NCBI GenBank assembly: GCA_964034945.1 | Contig: OZ035960.1 | Coordinates: forward strand, 85,374,148 to 85,438,147 | Reading direction: 5' to 3' | Source: Chrysopilus asiliformis | Lineage: Eukaryota > Arthropoda > Insecta > Diptera > Rhagionidae | DNA: 64,000 nt | In this document: in pieces, positions 22,057 to 33,745 of the stretch | Position numbering within the stretch: the first letter of the stretch is position 1 | Layout of the letters: each line of letters starts with the position of its first letter | Made by a program: the position numbers and the translations under genes | The notes under the pieces: generated by a model | Database searches by the model: none | Seen by the model: only the letters and a program-made list of their open reading frames with translations | Told to the model about the DNA's origin: nothing

Positions 22057-22471
22057 AACAATTTTGTTCTCAATAAAATCTACACCAGCCATTTCCTCTG
22101 TTATAGTCAGCTGTAGGAGTTTTGGTGAAATGTATTCAATATAGGAGTGCGTACGCCACGTAATAAATAATACAATTTGATGTATTTCGAAAAAAAGTAA
22201 ATACAATTAATAGTTCCAATAAAAACGAATATCTCTACAACTCTTTGGAGTATGAAGTTCTAATAAAATACGAAAGTAATCCATATTATTATTAGTAAAA
22301 TTTGATTGATTGAAAAAGGGAAATATTAAAATAGTTCTCTTCAAAAACCTCCGTTATTCGGATGTTGCAGACCATATGCGAATTATAACGGAAGGAAACA
22401 TATAAAAAATATCGAAAAATACTAAAAATTTTATTAAAAAATATCGAATTCCAGAACTTAGTTTTAATCAA

Positions 22472-23164
22472 TCCTATAATATAATACGGGGAATGTCTGT
22501 CTGTCTGCACAAACGATCTCGAAAACCCGCCTAACGATTTTCACGAAACTTGGAGGTTAGGGATTTTTGGGGACAAGAAATCGATCTAGATAAGTCTCAC
22601 CCCTGAGAAAATTCCCCTTCGAAACTTTACAGTATTACTGAGGAGGCTGAGGGCTTTCGATTTTTCCACTACAAACCTGACTTTTCCCTCCCCTCGATAC
22701 CCCTCGCCTGGTATCTTTGAATTGAGTGGTCCGATCTTAATGAAACTTTACAGTATTACTAAGGGGGCTAAGGGCTTTCGATTTGTTCACTACACACCTG
22801 ACTTTTCCCTCCCCTCGATACCCCTCGCCTGGTATCAACGAATTGTGTGATCCGATCTTAATGAAACTTTACAGTATTACTAAGGGTGCTAAGGGCTTTC
22901 GATTTTATACTACACACCTGACTTTTCGCTCCCCTCGATAACCCTCACCTGGTGTCTCAAAAGGTTTCAAAAATCGATGACAGCGATTACTCAATAACCA
23001 CTCAACCGATTTCTATGAAATTTTGTTATCGCGCGTTAGTTTTAGTTCTAGCTTTCTAGGTCGGGAATTTAAAAACTCTGGAAAAGCTCTGTGAATTTAG
23101 TTTTTCCCCAAAAATCAGTAAAAGTAGGATTTTGAGCTCGCCGAGCATGGCTCGGTCTTCCTGG
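22472..23164 (+). mobile_element. Non-autonomous Helitron, family B
   Basis: It starts TCCTATAATATAATACGGGG after an A, followed by a short GTCTGTCTGTC. It ends with hairpin CCGAGCATGGCTCGG, then TCTTC and CTGG before a T. This fits 5' TC, 3' hairpin plus CTRR, and A/T insertion. It shares its layout but not its sequence with family A. No coding sequence. Confidence 0.75.
22622..22985 (+). repeat. Three tandem 121-bp units inside Helitron B
   Basis: GAAACTTTACAGTATTACT recurs at 22622, 22743 and 22864. Each unit carries CTTTTCCCTCCCCTCGATA. The period is 121 bp. Confidence 0.9.
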
Positions 23165-23165
23165 T

Positions 23166-24675
23166 ACTTAAATAAAAAGGAATAAAAAAAGCATTAAAAA
23201 TATACCCATTTTATGCTGTTGGCATTAAATGTAATACATTTTTTATTACAATCTAGAAAAGTATTGAAAAATAATACAAGTTTGATTAAAAATGTAGTTG
23301 ATCATTTGAGAAGATTGAAATTTAATAGAAAAAATATTAAAAATTGTCGAATTCCAGAAATGGGCTTAAAAGTTAGTCCAACAATTGTTAGAGGGGGTGA
23401 GGCGAGCGAAACTGGAACCATACTATAATAGACCGGAAACATAACGAGTGTATAGGAAATCTTAACCGTGCAGAAGAGTTGAACCACATCCTGTTAGCGC
23501 TCATAGACCTCATCATTGTAGTCTCTGGCATCGTCTCCCCTCTCAAACGTGACTGAGAAAGAAAAAATCAGACTTCAAATTCTAATGTGAAAATCATACA
23601 TTCCGTCACATCAATTCTCCTCATGCGAATTTGGCGTTACAAATGGCATCAGCAAATCAGTATAGCTCATCAATTAAAAAAAAGGCCTAAACTTTCTAAA
23701 CTTTTTTTTTAAAGATTTAAGTCAACACAAAATTGAAGGCAAAAACCATGAAATAAATCAGGGGAAAACAATTTATGATGGCAAACGATGCGGTAATATC
23801 CTTGCATAAATACAAACAACAAAAGGCAAAGCAAAAATGTGTTTAATTATTTTATAATTTGAGACATTTGAGCGGCTAAAGAGCACTCCTAACCAACACA
23901 TTTCCCTGTCGTTTTGCGATATTTTAATTATTCTGTTTTAAAAATCCCTTTTCGGCTTTTGTTATATGCCTTTCAAGCATTGGTATATGCGAGCTAAATA
24001 ACAAAAGGAGAGGACGCTTGAAATGTGATTTTTTTCTTTTTTTTCATTTTTCACTTTCCTTTTTTGATCTAGCGGCAAAAAGGAAGAAAAATAAGAGTCC
24101 TTGAAAAATTTTCCTCCGGCTAGTGGAACATTTTTCTCATGTTCACTCTCTTCCTTTTTCGTTTTCGAAGAAAAAATACATAAGGGGCGGCTTGTTAATT
24201 AAATTGCAAGTAAAACACAAAAGTATAGAATAAAACAGCAAAAAAGATTTCGTTTTTCATCTAGAAACTGACTGGTGAAAAATTGCTATGATATCACCCC
24301 AAGGGGTTCTTTCCTGTTTTTTTAAACCGAGCTGGCAGTTCTCAAGAAAAAGTCGATTTTGTGTAAAACATTTTGAAAACAAAAGGCTGGATTTTCCCTT
24401 CAAGCGCAAATTATAAAGACAAAAACCATAAATATACGAAAAATTAAAAAAACAACTATCAGAAGAAAATTAAGGCAAGAGTTTAATTTCTCTATTCTAA
24501 AGTGAGTGAGAAAACGTTGATTTATATCGTAACTTTTGTGTAACTTTTCTCAGATTGTTTAAACAGTTATTGTTGTCTTTGAAACTAAATTAATTTTTTT
24601 TATCGGACTGATCGTTCAATGCTTAATGTAACTTTTTTTAATCAAATATTTTGAAATTTAACTTATGGCTGCACG

Positions 24676-24676
<1 letters not shown>
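23166..24676. other. Unassigned A+T-rich sequence
   Basis: A short phrase ATATCGAATTCCAGAA near 22440 reappears, changed, near 23345, so both Helitron flanks share a diverged repeat. No gene recognised through 24676. Confidence 0.35.
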
Positions 24677-24744
<68 letters not shown>

Positions 24745-24771
24745 ATCTCTCTCTCTCTCGCCCTCTCTCTC
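24677..24771 (+). repeat. (CT)n microsatellite
   Basis: A run of CT with a few A and GC interruptions. Confidence 0.97.
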
Positions 24772-25628
24772 GGCGTTACAACCGGTTTCCGGTCTTGGCC
24801 TGTCGCAATGTCTCTCGCATCCCAATTCTCTTCGTCAACGCCCTCCGGCCATCTGAGGTTCGGTCTTCCTCGTCGCCTTGTTGTTAATAACCTACCGCAG
24901 AAGACTTTTCGAGCCGGACCACTTTCACTTATTCGAGTGACATGACCACTTTTGAATATCTAAAAAAAAATAAAAAATCTTAGAAGCTACTTTTTTGTAT
25001 CCTCGTAGGATCCACTTGGCTATTGTTTGTGTCCGTGTTGTCGTTTTGTGTTCTTTGTGGGATCGATGCAGGTAAGTAAAAATTCTAAATTTGATTTTTG
25101 CAATGTTCGCGGAATTAGGGAAAACCATCTTTCTGTTTACATTTGCGTGAGACCAAAGTTGACCATGACTGCGACACTTTGCTGATAGCCCCGGAGCCGT
25201 AGAACAAAAAATAACAACGAATAGTTGACGGGATGAAATATGTTTGAATACCTGGGTCTTGATCTAACTAAGAAAAAATTCTTCTACGGCGACCTTCCAA
25301 AGTGGTGCTAAATGGGTGACAGATCGCGTTTTATACCGCGGTTTCGTTGTTAAAAAAAACGACGAGTTAACGGGACAAAATTTATTGGAGGATCTAGATC
25401 TTGGTCCAACTAAGAAAAAAATGTTCTGCGGCAACCTTGTCAGGTGGTGACAGATCGCGATAAATGACATACGTTTTAGTATTTTGGCAAGAGTTCAGTT
25501 TAGCGACAATGACGCTACAGATTTTTGGTGTATAGGGAGGGATAGAGGGAGGCATCCCCTATCCAAAATGGGTATTTTTATCCGTCGCTCGCCCCCCTTG
25601 ACCCCTTCAGGGGTCCTCAAACTTTGTA
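24772..25628. other. Unassigned sequence with local direct repeats
   Basis: A phrase containing TCCTCGTAGGATCCACTTGG occurs near 25006 and again at about 25740. A second pair (ACTAAGAAAAAA.TTCT.CGGC.ACCTT) occurs near 25270 and 25410. 24778-24935 resembles the 3' part of an insect non-LTR element, but I cannot place it. Confidence 0.4.
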
Positions 25629-25886
25629 TGAAACTTTTTTCTAGGGGGTGGTAGGGGGGTGTGTGGTACCTCAAATGAAAGGTAATGAAGAGTACATTCC
25701 AAAAATATATAGCATAAATCTTAGAAGCTACTTTTTTGTATCCTCGTAGGATCCACTTGGATATTGTTTGTGTCCGTGAGGGGGGAAATCCCATCATGCT
25801 ATATATTTTTGGAATGTACTCTTCATTACCTTTCAGTTGAGGTACCACACACACCCCTACCACCCCCCAGAAAAAAGTTTCATACA
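25629..25886. repeat. Inverted repeat with ~85-bp arms
   Basis: About 25629-25714 and 25796-25886 are complementary. They share GGTACCACACA on one strand and TGTGTGGTACC on the other, plus TTTTTGGAATGTACTCTTC. The spacer (25715-25795) carries the TCCTCGTAGGATCC phrase also found at 25006. Confidence 0.85.
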
Positions 25887-25919
25887 AAATTGACAAAGAT
25901 ACCTGTGATCGGTCTAAAT

Positions 25920-26142
25920 CAGGGTTGTCCAACCTGCGAGCCGCATCCGGCCCAGGACGTGTTTGAATGTGGCCCAACAAAAACTGATATGAATTAATGA
26001 AGTTTAAATTACTTAAATTTGTATATATTCTACGTCTTTTACTAATCAGCTATCTTTAGGGTTAGTATATTTTATTAATGGCCCAATATAACTCGCCTTC
26101 TCTCAATATGGCCCAGGAAAACCAAAAGGTTGGACACCCGTG
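25920..26142. mobile_element. hAT MITE (family Z), copy 1
   Basis: The ends CAGGGTTGTCCAACCT and AGGTTGGACACCCGTG are near-perfect inverted repeats. They are flanked by GTCTAAAT and GTTTAAAT, a 7-of-8 duplication. The interior keeps GGCCCAGGACGTG and GGCCCAGGAAA. It abuts the CR1-like LINE fragment. The second copy is at 45972-46186. Confidence 0.8.
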
Positions 26143-26921
26143 GTTTAAATACTGCTATTTCCAGTCTGATTTCTTCAAAATTAACTATGGTGTCCCTCAA
26201 GGCTCAGTGCTAGCTCCTACACTCTTAATATTTATCAATGATCTGCTGTCTCCCACTCTTAATCCGCTTTTCTGTTTCGCTGATGACAGCTCCCTTGACG
26301 CCTATTACCATTTCAGCTCACCTGCAGAATCGAATGCCATTGCAGTTTGATAAAAACGCAGTGAGCAAATTAGATCTTTGAATTCTGATTTAAACACAAT
26401 TCTGGCTTGGGGCAGAATCAACCGTGTGAAATTCAGCGCATCTAAAACTCAATCAATGCTGTTGTCGATAAAATGCGAAAAATCCCCCGAAACGGTCGAT
26501 ATTATGAATGAGTCCATTAATGACTATAAAAACATCATAATGCTGGACATCGAAATAAATGAGAAGCTCCAATGGAGCGACCATATTTTTAAAATAGCAA
26601 AGGAAGCGTCGCAATGCCTAGGCTTTCTGGAACGTTACAAAAAATATTTCGTCGGCTAAAAGTGAAATTGTGCTAAGTCCATTTGGTATAATTTTCCAGA
26701 AGAGCAATGAAAACCTTGTTAAATCGTTTTAATTCTCTTTCAATAACACTGAGTTTTCTTTAAATCTTTAAATGAGACTCTGTTTTCTCTAAATGAAAAT
26801 TAAAATGATTTAACAAGGTTTTTTATTGCTCTTCTGTCAAATTTGGTATAATGGACTTAGCACAATTTCACTTTTAGCCGACGATTTCACACCAATCGAC
26901 GTGCTCAGCATTTCCTAGACC
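26143..26921 (+). pseudogene. CR1-like LINE reverse transcriptase fragment
   Basis: The frame reads YGVPQGSVLAPTL, then INDLLS and CFADDSSLD, which are reverse-transcriptase motifs B and C. After a frameshift near 26348 it continues ILAWGRINRVKFSASKTQ and LQWSDHIFKIAKEASQCLGF. This wording and order are those of CR1/jockey-type insect LINEs. A MITE at 26650-26883 splits it. Dropping the MITE and one ATTT restores the reading YKKYFTP.DVLSI, as expected for this family. The fragment stops at TAG near 26919 and lacks both the endonuclease half and the 3' end. Confidence 0.75.
26650..26883. mobile_element. MITE with 4-bp duplication ATTT (family X, copy 2)
   Basis: It has the same long TIRs as 17808-18063, starting CGTCGGCTAAAAGTG. 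It is flanked by ATTT at 26646-26649 and 26884-26887. It lies inside the CR1-like reading frame. It is slightly shorter than copy 1, with one fewer internal GTTTTCTTTAAATGA unit. Confidence 0.88.
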
Positions 26922-27080
26922 GTCAGTGGAAGTATGAATCCTTCCATGCTTGTCGAATCAGTGAAATCAGAAATCCTTCCGGTGAAACTTTTCAAAATCC
27001 GGACAAATTTGCCAGATATCTTGTAAAAATGGCAGCACTGGCCATAACACCCAAAGTGTGACTCATATAAAAAAAGTTAA

Positions 27081-27767
27081 GGTTAGGTAAGGTTAAGAAG
27101 ACCGCGCGCGCCCAGTCGTGAGCACAGCGCTACACTCGGAGGCCTACGGGCCCATTGTGATGTCTTCAGTACTCATAAGACCTTTCATCAAACTAGCTGA
27201 TCCTATTTGAACCAGCCCGACTTGTTGACGAAGCTCAGCATATCCTCGAGTGGTGAGTGATTGCCAAGCTCCGTCAAGCTACTATAAAATCTCGCCCAAG
27301 CGTCCCATATCGGCGTGCTTGTAGGGCTGGACACTCACAGAGTAAGTGTTTCACGGTCTCCGGCTCCTCCTCGTCACCACAACTGCGGCAAAAATCATTT
27401 GCGGCCGCGCCCCACCTTCTGGCCATAGCGCCAAGGGGACAGTGCCCCGTGATTAAGCCTGTGAGTAGCCTTACGGAGGTCCTGCTTAGTCTAAGAAGGG
27501 TGTCGGTTCTGTTCCTATTAAATCTAGGCCAGAGCGACCTTGTGATTACACAATCGCTCCTTGTTTGCCAACGGATATTTATGTTGTTCACCCCTTTCCT
27601 ATCAATAATACTTTTTGCGCATTCGATCGGCATTTCGACCGAGCGGTCCGCGCTCTCCATAGCCATTTCGATCCCAAATTTTGCCAGTTCGTCGACTCTC
27701 TCATTGCCATATATGTTGCTGTGCCCGGGGACCCAGCAAAGTCTAACGGCATGTCGGAGGCCGAGTG
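27081..27767 (-). pseudogene. LOA-clade LINE 3' end: RNase H and C-terminal domain
   Basis: On the minus strand the frame opens with LCWVPGHSNIYGNERVDELA, the final motif of a LINE-encoded RNase H. It continues through LLTGLITGHCPLGAMARRW and a zinc-knuckle-like CRSCG..EETV.HLLCECPAL. The order matches LOA/I-type elements. After a frameshift near 27274 another frame gives LGNHSPLEDMLSFVNKSGWF and a stop. The 5' end is truncated. A 12-bp duplication, AAAAAAAGTTAA, flanks it at 27069-27080 and 27773-27784. The 3' tail is a TTAACC-like repeat rather than poly-A. Confidence 0.75.
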
Positions 27768-27784
27768 AAAAAAAAAAAAGTTAA

Positions 27785-28986
27785 TTGTTTAAAAGTAATA
27801 AAATACAGAAATTAGCAAAAACTTTCGCTAATAAAAATTCAGGAAATTTTAAATTCGAATGTAAAAATTTGCTTAGTTTTTACAAATTAATCCTTAAATC
27901 TAATAAAAGAGCCGGCTACATTCTAAAAAAATGAATAATGATTTTTCATACATATATTTTTGTCTTTATCGATTGTAAATACAAATATAAAATTTGAAGC
28001 TGAAGTGGATGAATATATTTTTAAACAATGCCATTATGACAATATTTACGTAATTGCACCATGGGAAAATATATTTATTAACATTAATTACTGTCAAAAA
28101 TTAACAAAACTTCTATACAAAATACATAAAAAGAATATAGCGTTGCCCAACAAATAAATTTTCATACGATGCAGTAGAGCTGCAATTTTACGTTTAATCG
28201 CACAGGGAAAACCACGGCATAAAACACTGAATTGCTAATCTTGATAAAAAGGGCGTAAAATACAAAACTTTAAAAGCTTTGCCCCGGACAAGCCATTTCT
28301 CTTATCTTTTTGACTACAGTGTAAAACATATTCCACGTGCTTGCTACTTGCTACTTAACTCTGTGGCTAATTGCTTATGCCCTTCTGCCTGGTGACCAGT
28401 TGGACTCCATACACATATGGCTGCCTATAAAAGCATAAATGCTTGTGTACGTATAAATACTTTGAGATACACATGTACAGAATTTAAATGCATAATAGTT
28501 GCAATGATTTATTGCTTTAATTATTTTCTTCAGCATAAAATTGTGTACGGATAACCGAACAACACTTTTTGCAAACACGGTTAATATTATCATAATAAAG
28601 TAAGTCTTACTAGAGGAATTTAACACGCTTGAAAGTACAACTAATAGGTTGCGCAATTAACAACAAATTAAATATGAAACCAAATTAGATTCGACGAGAA
28701 TAATTTACAAGTTTAGGTAACCGATTTGAAATACATGCCAAATATTTTGTCAGTCATAAAAATTATCCAAATTTCAGCGAAAAATTTTGATACACAATTG
28801 TGCTCAGGATATTCAGATCCCGATTTAATTAAAATTTGTTTAATATTAAAACTAATTTAAATTCTGATCTTAGGGACTTTTTACACTCGTGATTTTTTCT
28901 GGAATTCCTACGCGGATTCTATTCACAATCTACTATCCGAATTTTATTCATCTATCGCAGAATAAGTTCATTCAGAAAAATGATCT
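27785..28986. other. Unassigned A+T-rich sequence
   Basis: A 65-codon plus-strand frame (27960-28157) and a 93-codon minus-strand frame (28375-28656) match nothing I recognise. They have A+T-driven composition. No repeats seen. Confidence 0.3.
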
Positions 28987-28989
28987 TTA

Positions 28990-29497
28990 CCCCCGTTGCA
29001 CACTTGAGCTAAGCGAGCTGAACTACGTGAGCTAAGTTTCTCACTGAAAGTAAAATCCTTAGCATTTGCATTGGCGACCGCACACTTCAGCGAAACTATG
29101 AAACTACAGCGCGTAGTCATGGGCGACGCGGACTAAGCTCGCTTGCGTAGTTCAGACCTCAACTACGCGAACGACTTCGCTGGCATCGCTGACACTCACA
29201 TATACATACTTTCGGCATTTTACAGTGTAGAATCGGTGTTTTCAAAAGTGTAGTATTTTGTGGACATAAAAGTGTAAGGAAAACGTGAAAATTGAATTCT
29301 TTTGCGGAATATTTTCAATCGCATTAAATAATTTATATCTAAAAATGGCTGCAGATAAAGTGGAAAAATGCATATATTTACCGAAAATATCGCCGCGTAG
29401 CTTAGCTCAAGTGTGCAACGGTGTCAGCTAACCCAGCTAAGCTATGTAACTATAGCTAGCCTCGCTCACATAGCTTAGCTGAAGTGTGCGACGGGGG
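28990..29497. mobile_element. TIR element with TTA duplication (508 bp)
   Basis: The ends CCCCCGTTGCACACTTGAGC and GCTGAAGTGTGCGACGGGGG are inverted repeats, continuing through TAAGC. TTA flanks at 28987-28989 and 29498-29500. A further internal copy, AGCTCAAGTGTGCAACGG, lies near 29402. Many GCTAAGC/GCTTAGC and AACTACG motifs pair across the element. PIF/Harbinger-type duplication; no coding sequence. Confidence 0.8.
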
Positions 29498-29500
29498 TTA

Positions 29501-30675
29501 ATCCCAGAAAATGTAAAAATTCTTCCTTAGTTTTATCTACAAAAATTACAATGGATAAATTAAAGTTTCCAGATATAAGTAAATGAAGGATTCCGGGGTC
29601 TCTTAAGAATACCAGAAAAAAGTTTAGATTTTATCTTTGTGGTTTAGGGTTGAAATAATAATTTTTTCCCTCCGAAAAAAGTTGAGAGTTTAGAATGCAA
29701 TTTTCCCGTTTGTCGATAATTCTCATAAAATTAAAGTTTACCGACGAAAGCTATGAGCAGAACTTAAAAACTTTTATAAAAGCTTACAAGAATAAGAAAA
29801 AAAAATCAAATTGCTTAAGTACGTAATAAAATCTTCTTTTCATAATGGACGATAGTCAATGAACATAAAGTTTACTCCATAGAAGAATGAAATGAGTCTT
29901 TTCGTTATTATGCTTCTATTATTATTGATACGATATTTTCCTTAAAATATAACATATATCTATCTACATGATATAGACATTTATAAATTATTTTCTCCAT
30001 TTTTCCTATTGCTAAAGAAAATCAATTTAAGAACTTTGGTAATTGCCACTGCTGTTGTGAAAGTCGTTAGAAATAATCTATCGAACAAACAATTTATCAA
30101 CTGATTTATTTATAGAGAAAGCCATTATTGCCAGAGAAAAGTCAGCACGTCTTTACGATACATGTGTATTAAAGGCACTGTAAATCCATTCGAAAAGACA
30201 ACAAAAATAACCCATAGCAGAGTTTTTATTGCAGCTGCGTTAATTTTATAAAAAAAAATCCCAATATGTCCAGTTCTTTTTGACTAAGAACTCTTGATAG
30301 ATTGAAAGACTTTTATATTTTCATGTTAATCATATCTTTTATATTTGATAATTTACGAATTAGATTAGAAATAATCGAGAATTTCTTCCTCCATGGACCA
30401 TAAGTTTAATTTTTGTACAGAAACATGTACAATTTTTGACGAGTTAGAATGACCGAGTCAGGACTCGTTAAACTTTTCTTTTCATCCAAAACGGTGTGTA
30501 TTAATACTAACAACAAACAGTCACAAATATAAAGGTATTCTACAAGCTATTTTGTAGAATTGCAGAAAACTTTTTTTCCTACAACAAAAGTTAGTTTCGC
30601 TACTCAAAAAACGAAATCTTAACAAAACTTAACAAAAGCTATACAATTGATGACAGACCAAATTTTTATTTAAAA
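29501..30675. other. Unassigned A+T-rich sequence
   Basis: No coding or repeat signal recognised. Confidence 0.35.
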
Positions 30676-31291
30676 ACATAACAAAAGCTATAATTGCCAA
30701 TCTGGCAATTATTGAAAACCCGTATGATGATATTCATATCATAATTCGAGCAGTTGTACCAAAATTCCACTTTGAAGTCAAACTTTCCAATAAGATTTTT
30801 AAAAATTTATTCCAATCGGATTTTGATGTATGAGAGTTTTATGTAGAATCATATCCTAAATAACTTTTGTTCTTGGACTTTTTTGATAAGATGCACCGTT
30901 TTTGAGATATTCGCAAAAATCGTTTTCGTTCGTATGGAGGGTACTACCCCCCTAATGGTCCATTTTTGCCCATTAACGAACTTAGCCTTGCATTTTACAA
31001 AAGACGAATCTGCCTAAAATTTCAAGTCTCTAGCTCAATCCCTGCGCCCACAATCCGCGCCACAGACGGACAGACAAACAGACGAACAGACGGATGGACA
31101 GATGGACGGACGGATGGACAGATGGACTGACGGACGGACGGACGGACTGACGGACATGCTAAATTCAATTTTTTTGATCATTCTAAACACACTGGTGTAA
31201 TTCATTTTTGTGTGTGATAACGGGATCTTGGCGTTACAAACGGTAAGGCAAAGTTAGTATACCCTTTGGTTTCACCATACGGGTATAAAAA
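30676..31291 (-). mobile_element. HINE, DINE-1-like, copy 4
   Basis: All landmarks are present. The tetranucleotide tract has drifted to a mixture of GACG, GATG and GACT units (31068-31154), so this copy looks older than the others. Confidence 0.75.
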
Positions 31292-31294
31292 TCC

Positions 31295-31650
31295 TTTTGT
31301 ATAGTAGAGGGGCAAAGGAGTGGCCGATAATATTTTGATGTTTGGAACGGTTATATAAAATCATATGTTAAACCGATTTTACCTTAACAAATTTTTCAAA
31401 AAGACTCACCGTTTTCGAGAAAACAGAAAAAAAAATATTCAATTTAAAAAATCCATTTGTATAGGAAGGGGGAAGGAGTGGTCCAGCTGCAATTTGATGT
31501 ATAAATAATTTATGGAAAATCGTATTCTAAACACATTCTACGTTCGTAAATTTTTCAATTTGACTCAACATTTTCGAGGAAATGGCAAAAAACTGTTTTG
31601 TTTGTATAGGGGATGAGGGAAGGAATGATCCAACTTTGCTCCTTCAAGAA
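31295..31650 (+). repeat. Tandem units related to the HINE core
   Basis: TTGTATAG..AGGGG..AAGGAGTGG recurs at about 31297, 31456 and 31603. Each copy is followed by an AATCATAT..TAAAC phrase and ACCGTTTTCGAGAAAA-type sequence. The same sentence structure forms the core of the adjoining HINE. This looks like a degenerate tandem expansion of that core. Confidence 0.55.
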
Positions 31651-31969
31651 CTCAGCCTATTGATTTTTAAATCACTTTTCTTAATCATTTTATAGTTTGT
31701 ATGGTAACCGAATAAACAATATTTTTTTCATAACACATGCATCGAAAATATGCCTTTCGATGCCTCCGTAGCGGGTCGAAAGTTTCGTTTTCGGCCCTAG
31801 GGGGAAAGTACGATCAGCAGACCGAAAATGTGTTTTCGCGACGTGTTTCTCGTACCACAGAATACAGAAGACAAACTTCATACGCAGAAAACACTAGAGT
31901 AAGCAGTACAGCCATATATGCTTCTAACCGAAAATTTGTGAATAAAACTGAACTGCAGCTGCACGAGCG

Positions 31970-32165
31970 AAGTGTGATTTAGTTGAGCATTGCCGATTTC
32001 CATTTTCTGTTATGTTGATTTTCTATTTCAGAGGTGAGAAAAACTGAAACAGCTGATCAGCATTTTTGGATTTCACATTGTATTTTGCGTGTGATTTGGT
32101 TGAGCATTGCCGATTTCCATTTTTTGTGATGTTTGTTTTTTATTTCAGAGGAGAGAAATTTAAAA
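31970..32165 (+). repeat. Direct repeat of ~70 bp
   Basis: GTTGAGCATTGCCGATTTCC occurs at about 31982 and 32099. Each copy is followed by CATTTT.TGT and CTATTTCAGAGG-like sequence. A GGGGGCTTCGCCCCC hairpin follows at 32263-32277. Confidence 0.75.
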
Positions 32166-32655
32166 ATTAAAATCTGTTTTGACCAACATTTCTTAGTAAT
32201 AAAACGAATTTATAGAATATAGTTGTTTTGTTTCTTTTAAAAATTTACTTCTGCTGAAGTCAGGGGGCTTCGCCCCCCGAATACCCTGACCAGGGCTCCG
32301 CTTCGCTCGTGCAGCTAACTTCACACTCGTGAAATCATTGACTTTCGCCCCTTTTTGCGTAATATACTAATGCTTCCATACGACGAGCAAACACAAGCTT
32401 GTGCGGGCGAAATACGGTACAAGATTGCTTGAACTGGGCCAGTACGATACGAAATATCCGCTAGTGTGTGGAGTCCTAGTTTCGCAGAATGCATCATAAT
32501 TTAAATATTACTCAAACTCTGCAGCACGCATTTTTGCTGCAAAGATGCTGATGCGTTGTTTCTGTTATTCTTAGAGCACAATGTACGCAACCATAGACGC
32601 AACTGTCACGCATTCAAATGTCACTTACGAGTTTGTTTCACAGAAATGTCTTTAA

Positions 32656-32893
32656 CACTAGATTGCCCAAGGAAGTCAAGCAGTCAAAATGACTGCTTTT
32701 GGCAATATAGGTATAACACATATATATATACCGGAAATGAAGGAGGGGGGAGGTAACTACAATTATTAATAAACGCATTGATATGTTGTACAAAAAGTCA
32801 CAAAATTCTAACAAATTGTGTCATTATATACATAATTGTTTTTCTGATTGAAATTAAAAAGCAGTCAAAATGACTTGCTTGGGCAATCTAGTG
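32656..32893. mobile_element. piggyBac-type MITE (238 bp)
   Basis: The ends CACTAGATTGCCCAAG and CTTGGGCAATCTAGTG are perfect inverted repeats flanked by TTAA (32652-32655, 32894-32897). Both ends also carry GCAGTCAAAATGACT, itself part-palindromic. Confidence 0.85.
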
Positions 32894-33003
32894 TTAAGTG
32901 CTCAGAATTAACGCATTGAACGCAACCATTGAAGCAAATGTTGGCAAACTTGGACATTTGACGCAGCAAGTCTGCGTTGACAGTTCATACAGTGCCAATC
33001 TAA

Positions 33004-33140
33004 ATGTCGTTCGAGGAAAAATTAATTGAAGAAGTGCGGAAAAATACGATTTTTTACACGAAATGCAGTCGCGGATACAAAAATGTATCTTCAAAAATGA
33101 AAATATGGGGAAAGATTGCTGCGGAACTGTTAAATTCACT
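33004..33140 (+). pseudogene. MADF (Myb/SANT-like) domain fragment
   Basis: From ATG 33004 the frame reads MSFEEKLIEEVRKNTIFYTK, then GYKNVSSKMKIWGKIAAEL. The LIEEV+K..I.Y.K...YKN...K...W..IA.EL pattern is the MADF DNA-binding domain (helix 1 and 2 regions). After about 45 residues the match ends, although the frame stays open to 33273. It lies inside the TIRs of the 32573-33301 element, so I read it as the accessory DNA-binding gene of a deleted transposon rather than a host transcription factor. Confidence 0.6.
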
Positions 33141-33745
33141 GGCCGCATCCAATATTATCTTGTTTTCTTTTTATTTATTCGCATCACATTTGCCTCACTA
33201 CGCAACAGACGACGCTTCTATTGTGCTCAACCGCTCCGGAGCTGCGTTACGTGACAGTTCACTGCGTTCTTAGTTGCGGGATGGTTGCGTTCATTGTGCT
33301 TCAAGGTAATTTCCATATATTTATATGGTGTTCAAATTCTAGCTGTGGCCTCACGATGCAAACTCCGTTCGTTCTATATTGACCTTTATGCGCTGAACGC
33401 GTTTTTATACTCTCAGAAAAGAGTTTCTTCGCGCTTTTTTTTTTAGCAATTTCACTCACTTCGTTTATTTTTCTTTAGACTAAATTTTTCAAGAGTTTTT
33501 GGTTTAATGAAATTTTTTTTCAAGAGGGAAATACTTTCTTATCTTAATTCGATAATTGCGGGAAAATTCAGGCTTTCGTATTCTCAAAAGCAACAAGTAA
33601 TGTTCAACGGAGTATCATAATCGAGCTACATAATAACAAAATGCTAATCTGACGTTTTTTTTATAAATAATAATAGCAAAGTAGTAGCATATTTCCTGTC
33701 ACTACGTCACGTTGGATGCATATGATATTAATCCCCAGCTGAGTA

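Larger units (their letters stand above)
32573..33301. mobile_element. TIR element carrying a MADF exon
   Basis: AGAGCACAATGTACGCAACC on the left pairs with GGTTGCGTTCATTGTGCTTC on the right. The pairing continues through ATAGACGCAAC/GTTGCGGGAT imperfectly. No duplication outside the ends is convincing. A piggyBac-type MITE (32656-32893) sits inside. A MADF-coding exon suggests a PIF/Harbinger relative, since those often carry a Myb/MADF accessory protein. Confidence 0.6.

Noticed and set aside
24651..24887. Frames with long SLSLSLS runs
   Set aside because: They arise purely from the (CT)n microsatellite.
27257..27784. 175-codon plus-strand frame
   Set aside because: It is antisense to the LOA LINE RNase H and C-terminal region, which has recognisable motifs.
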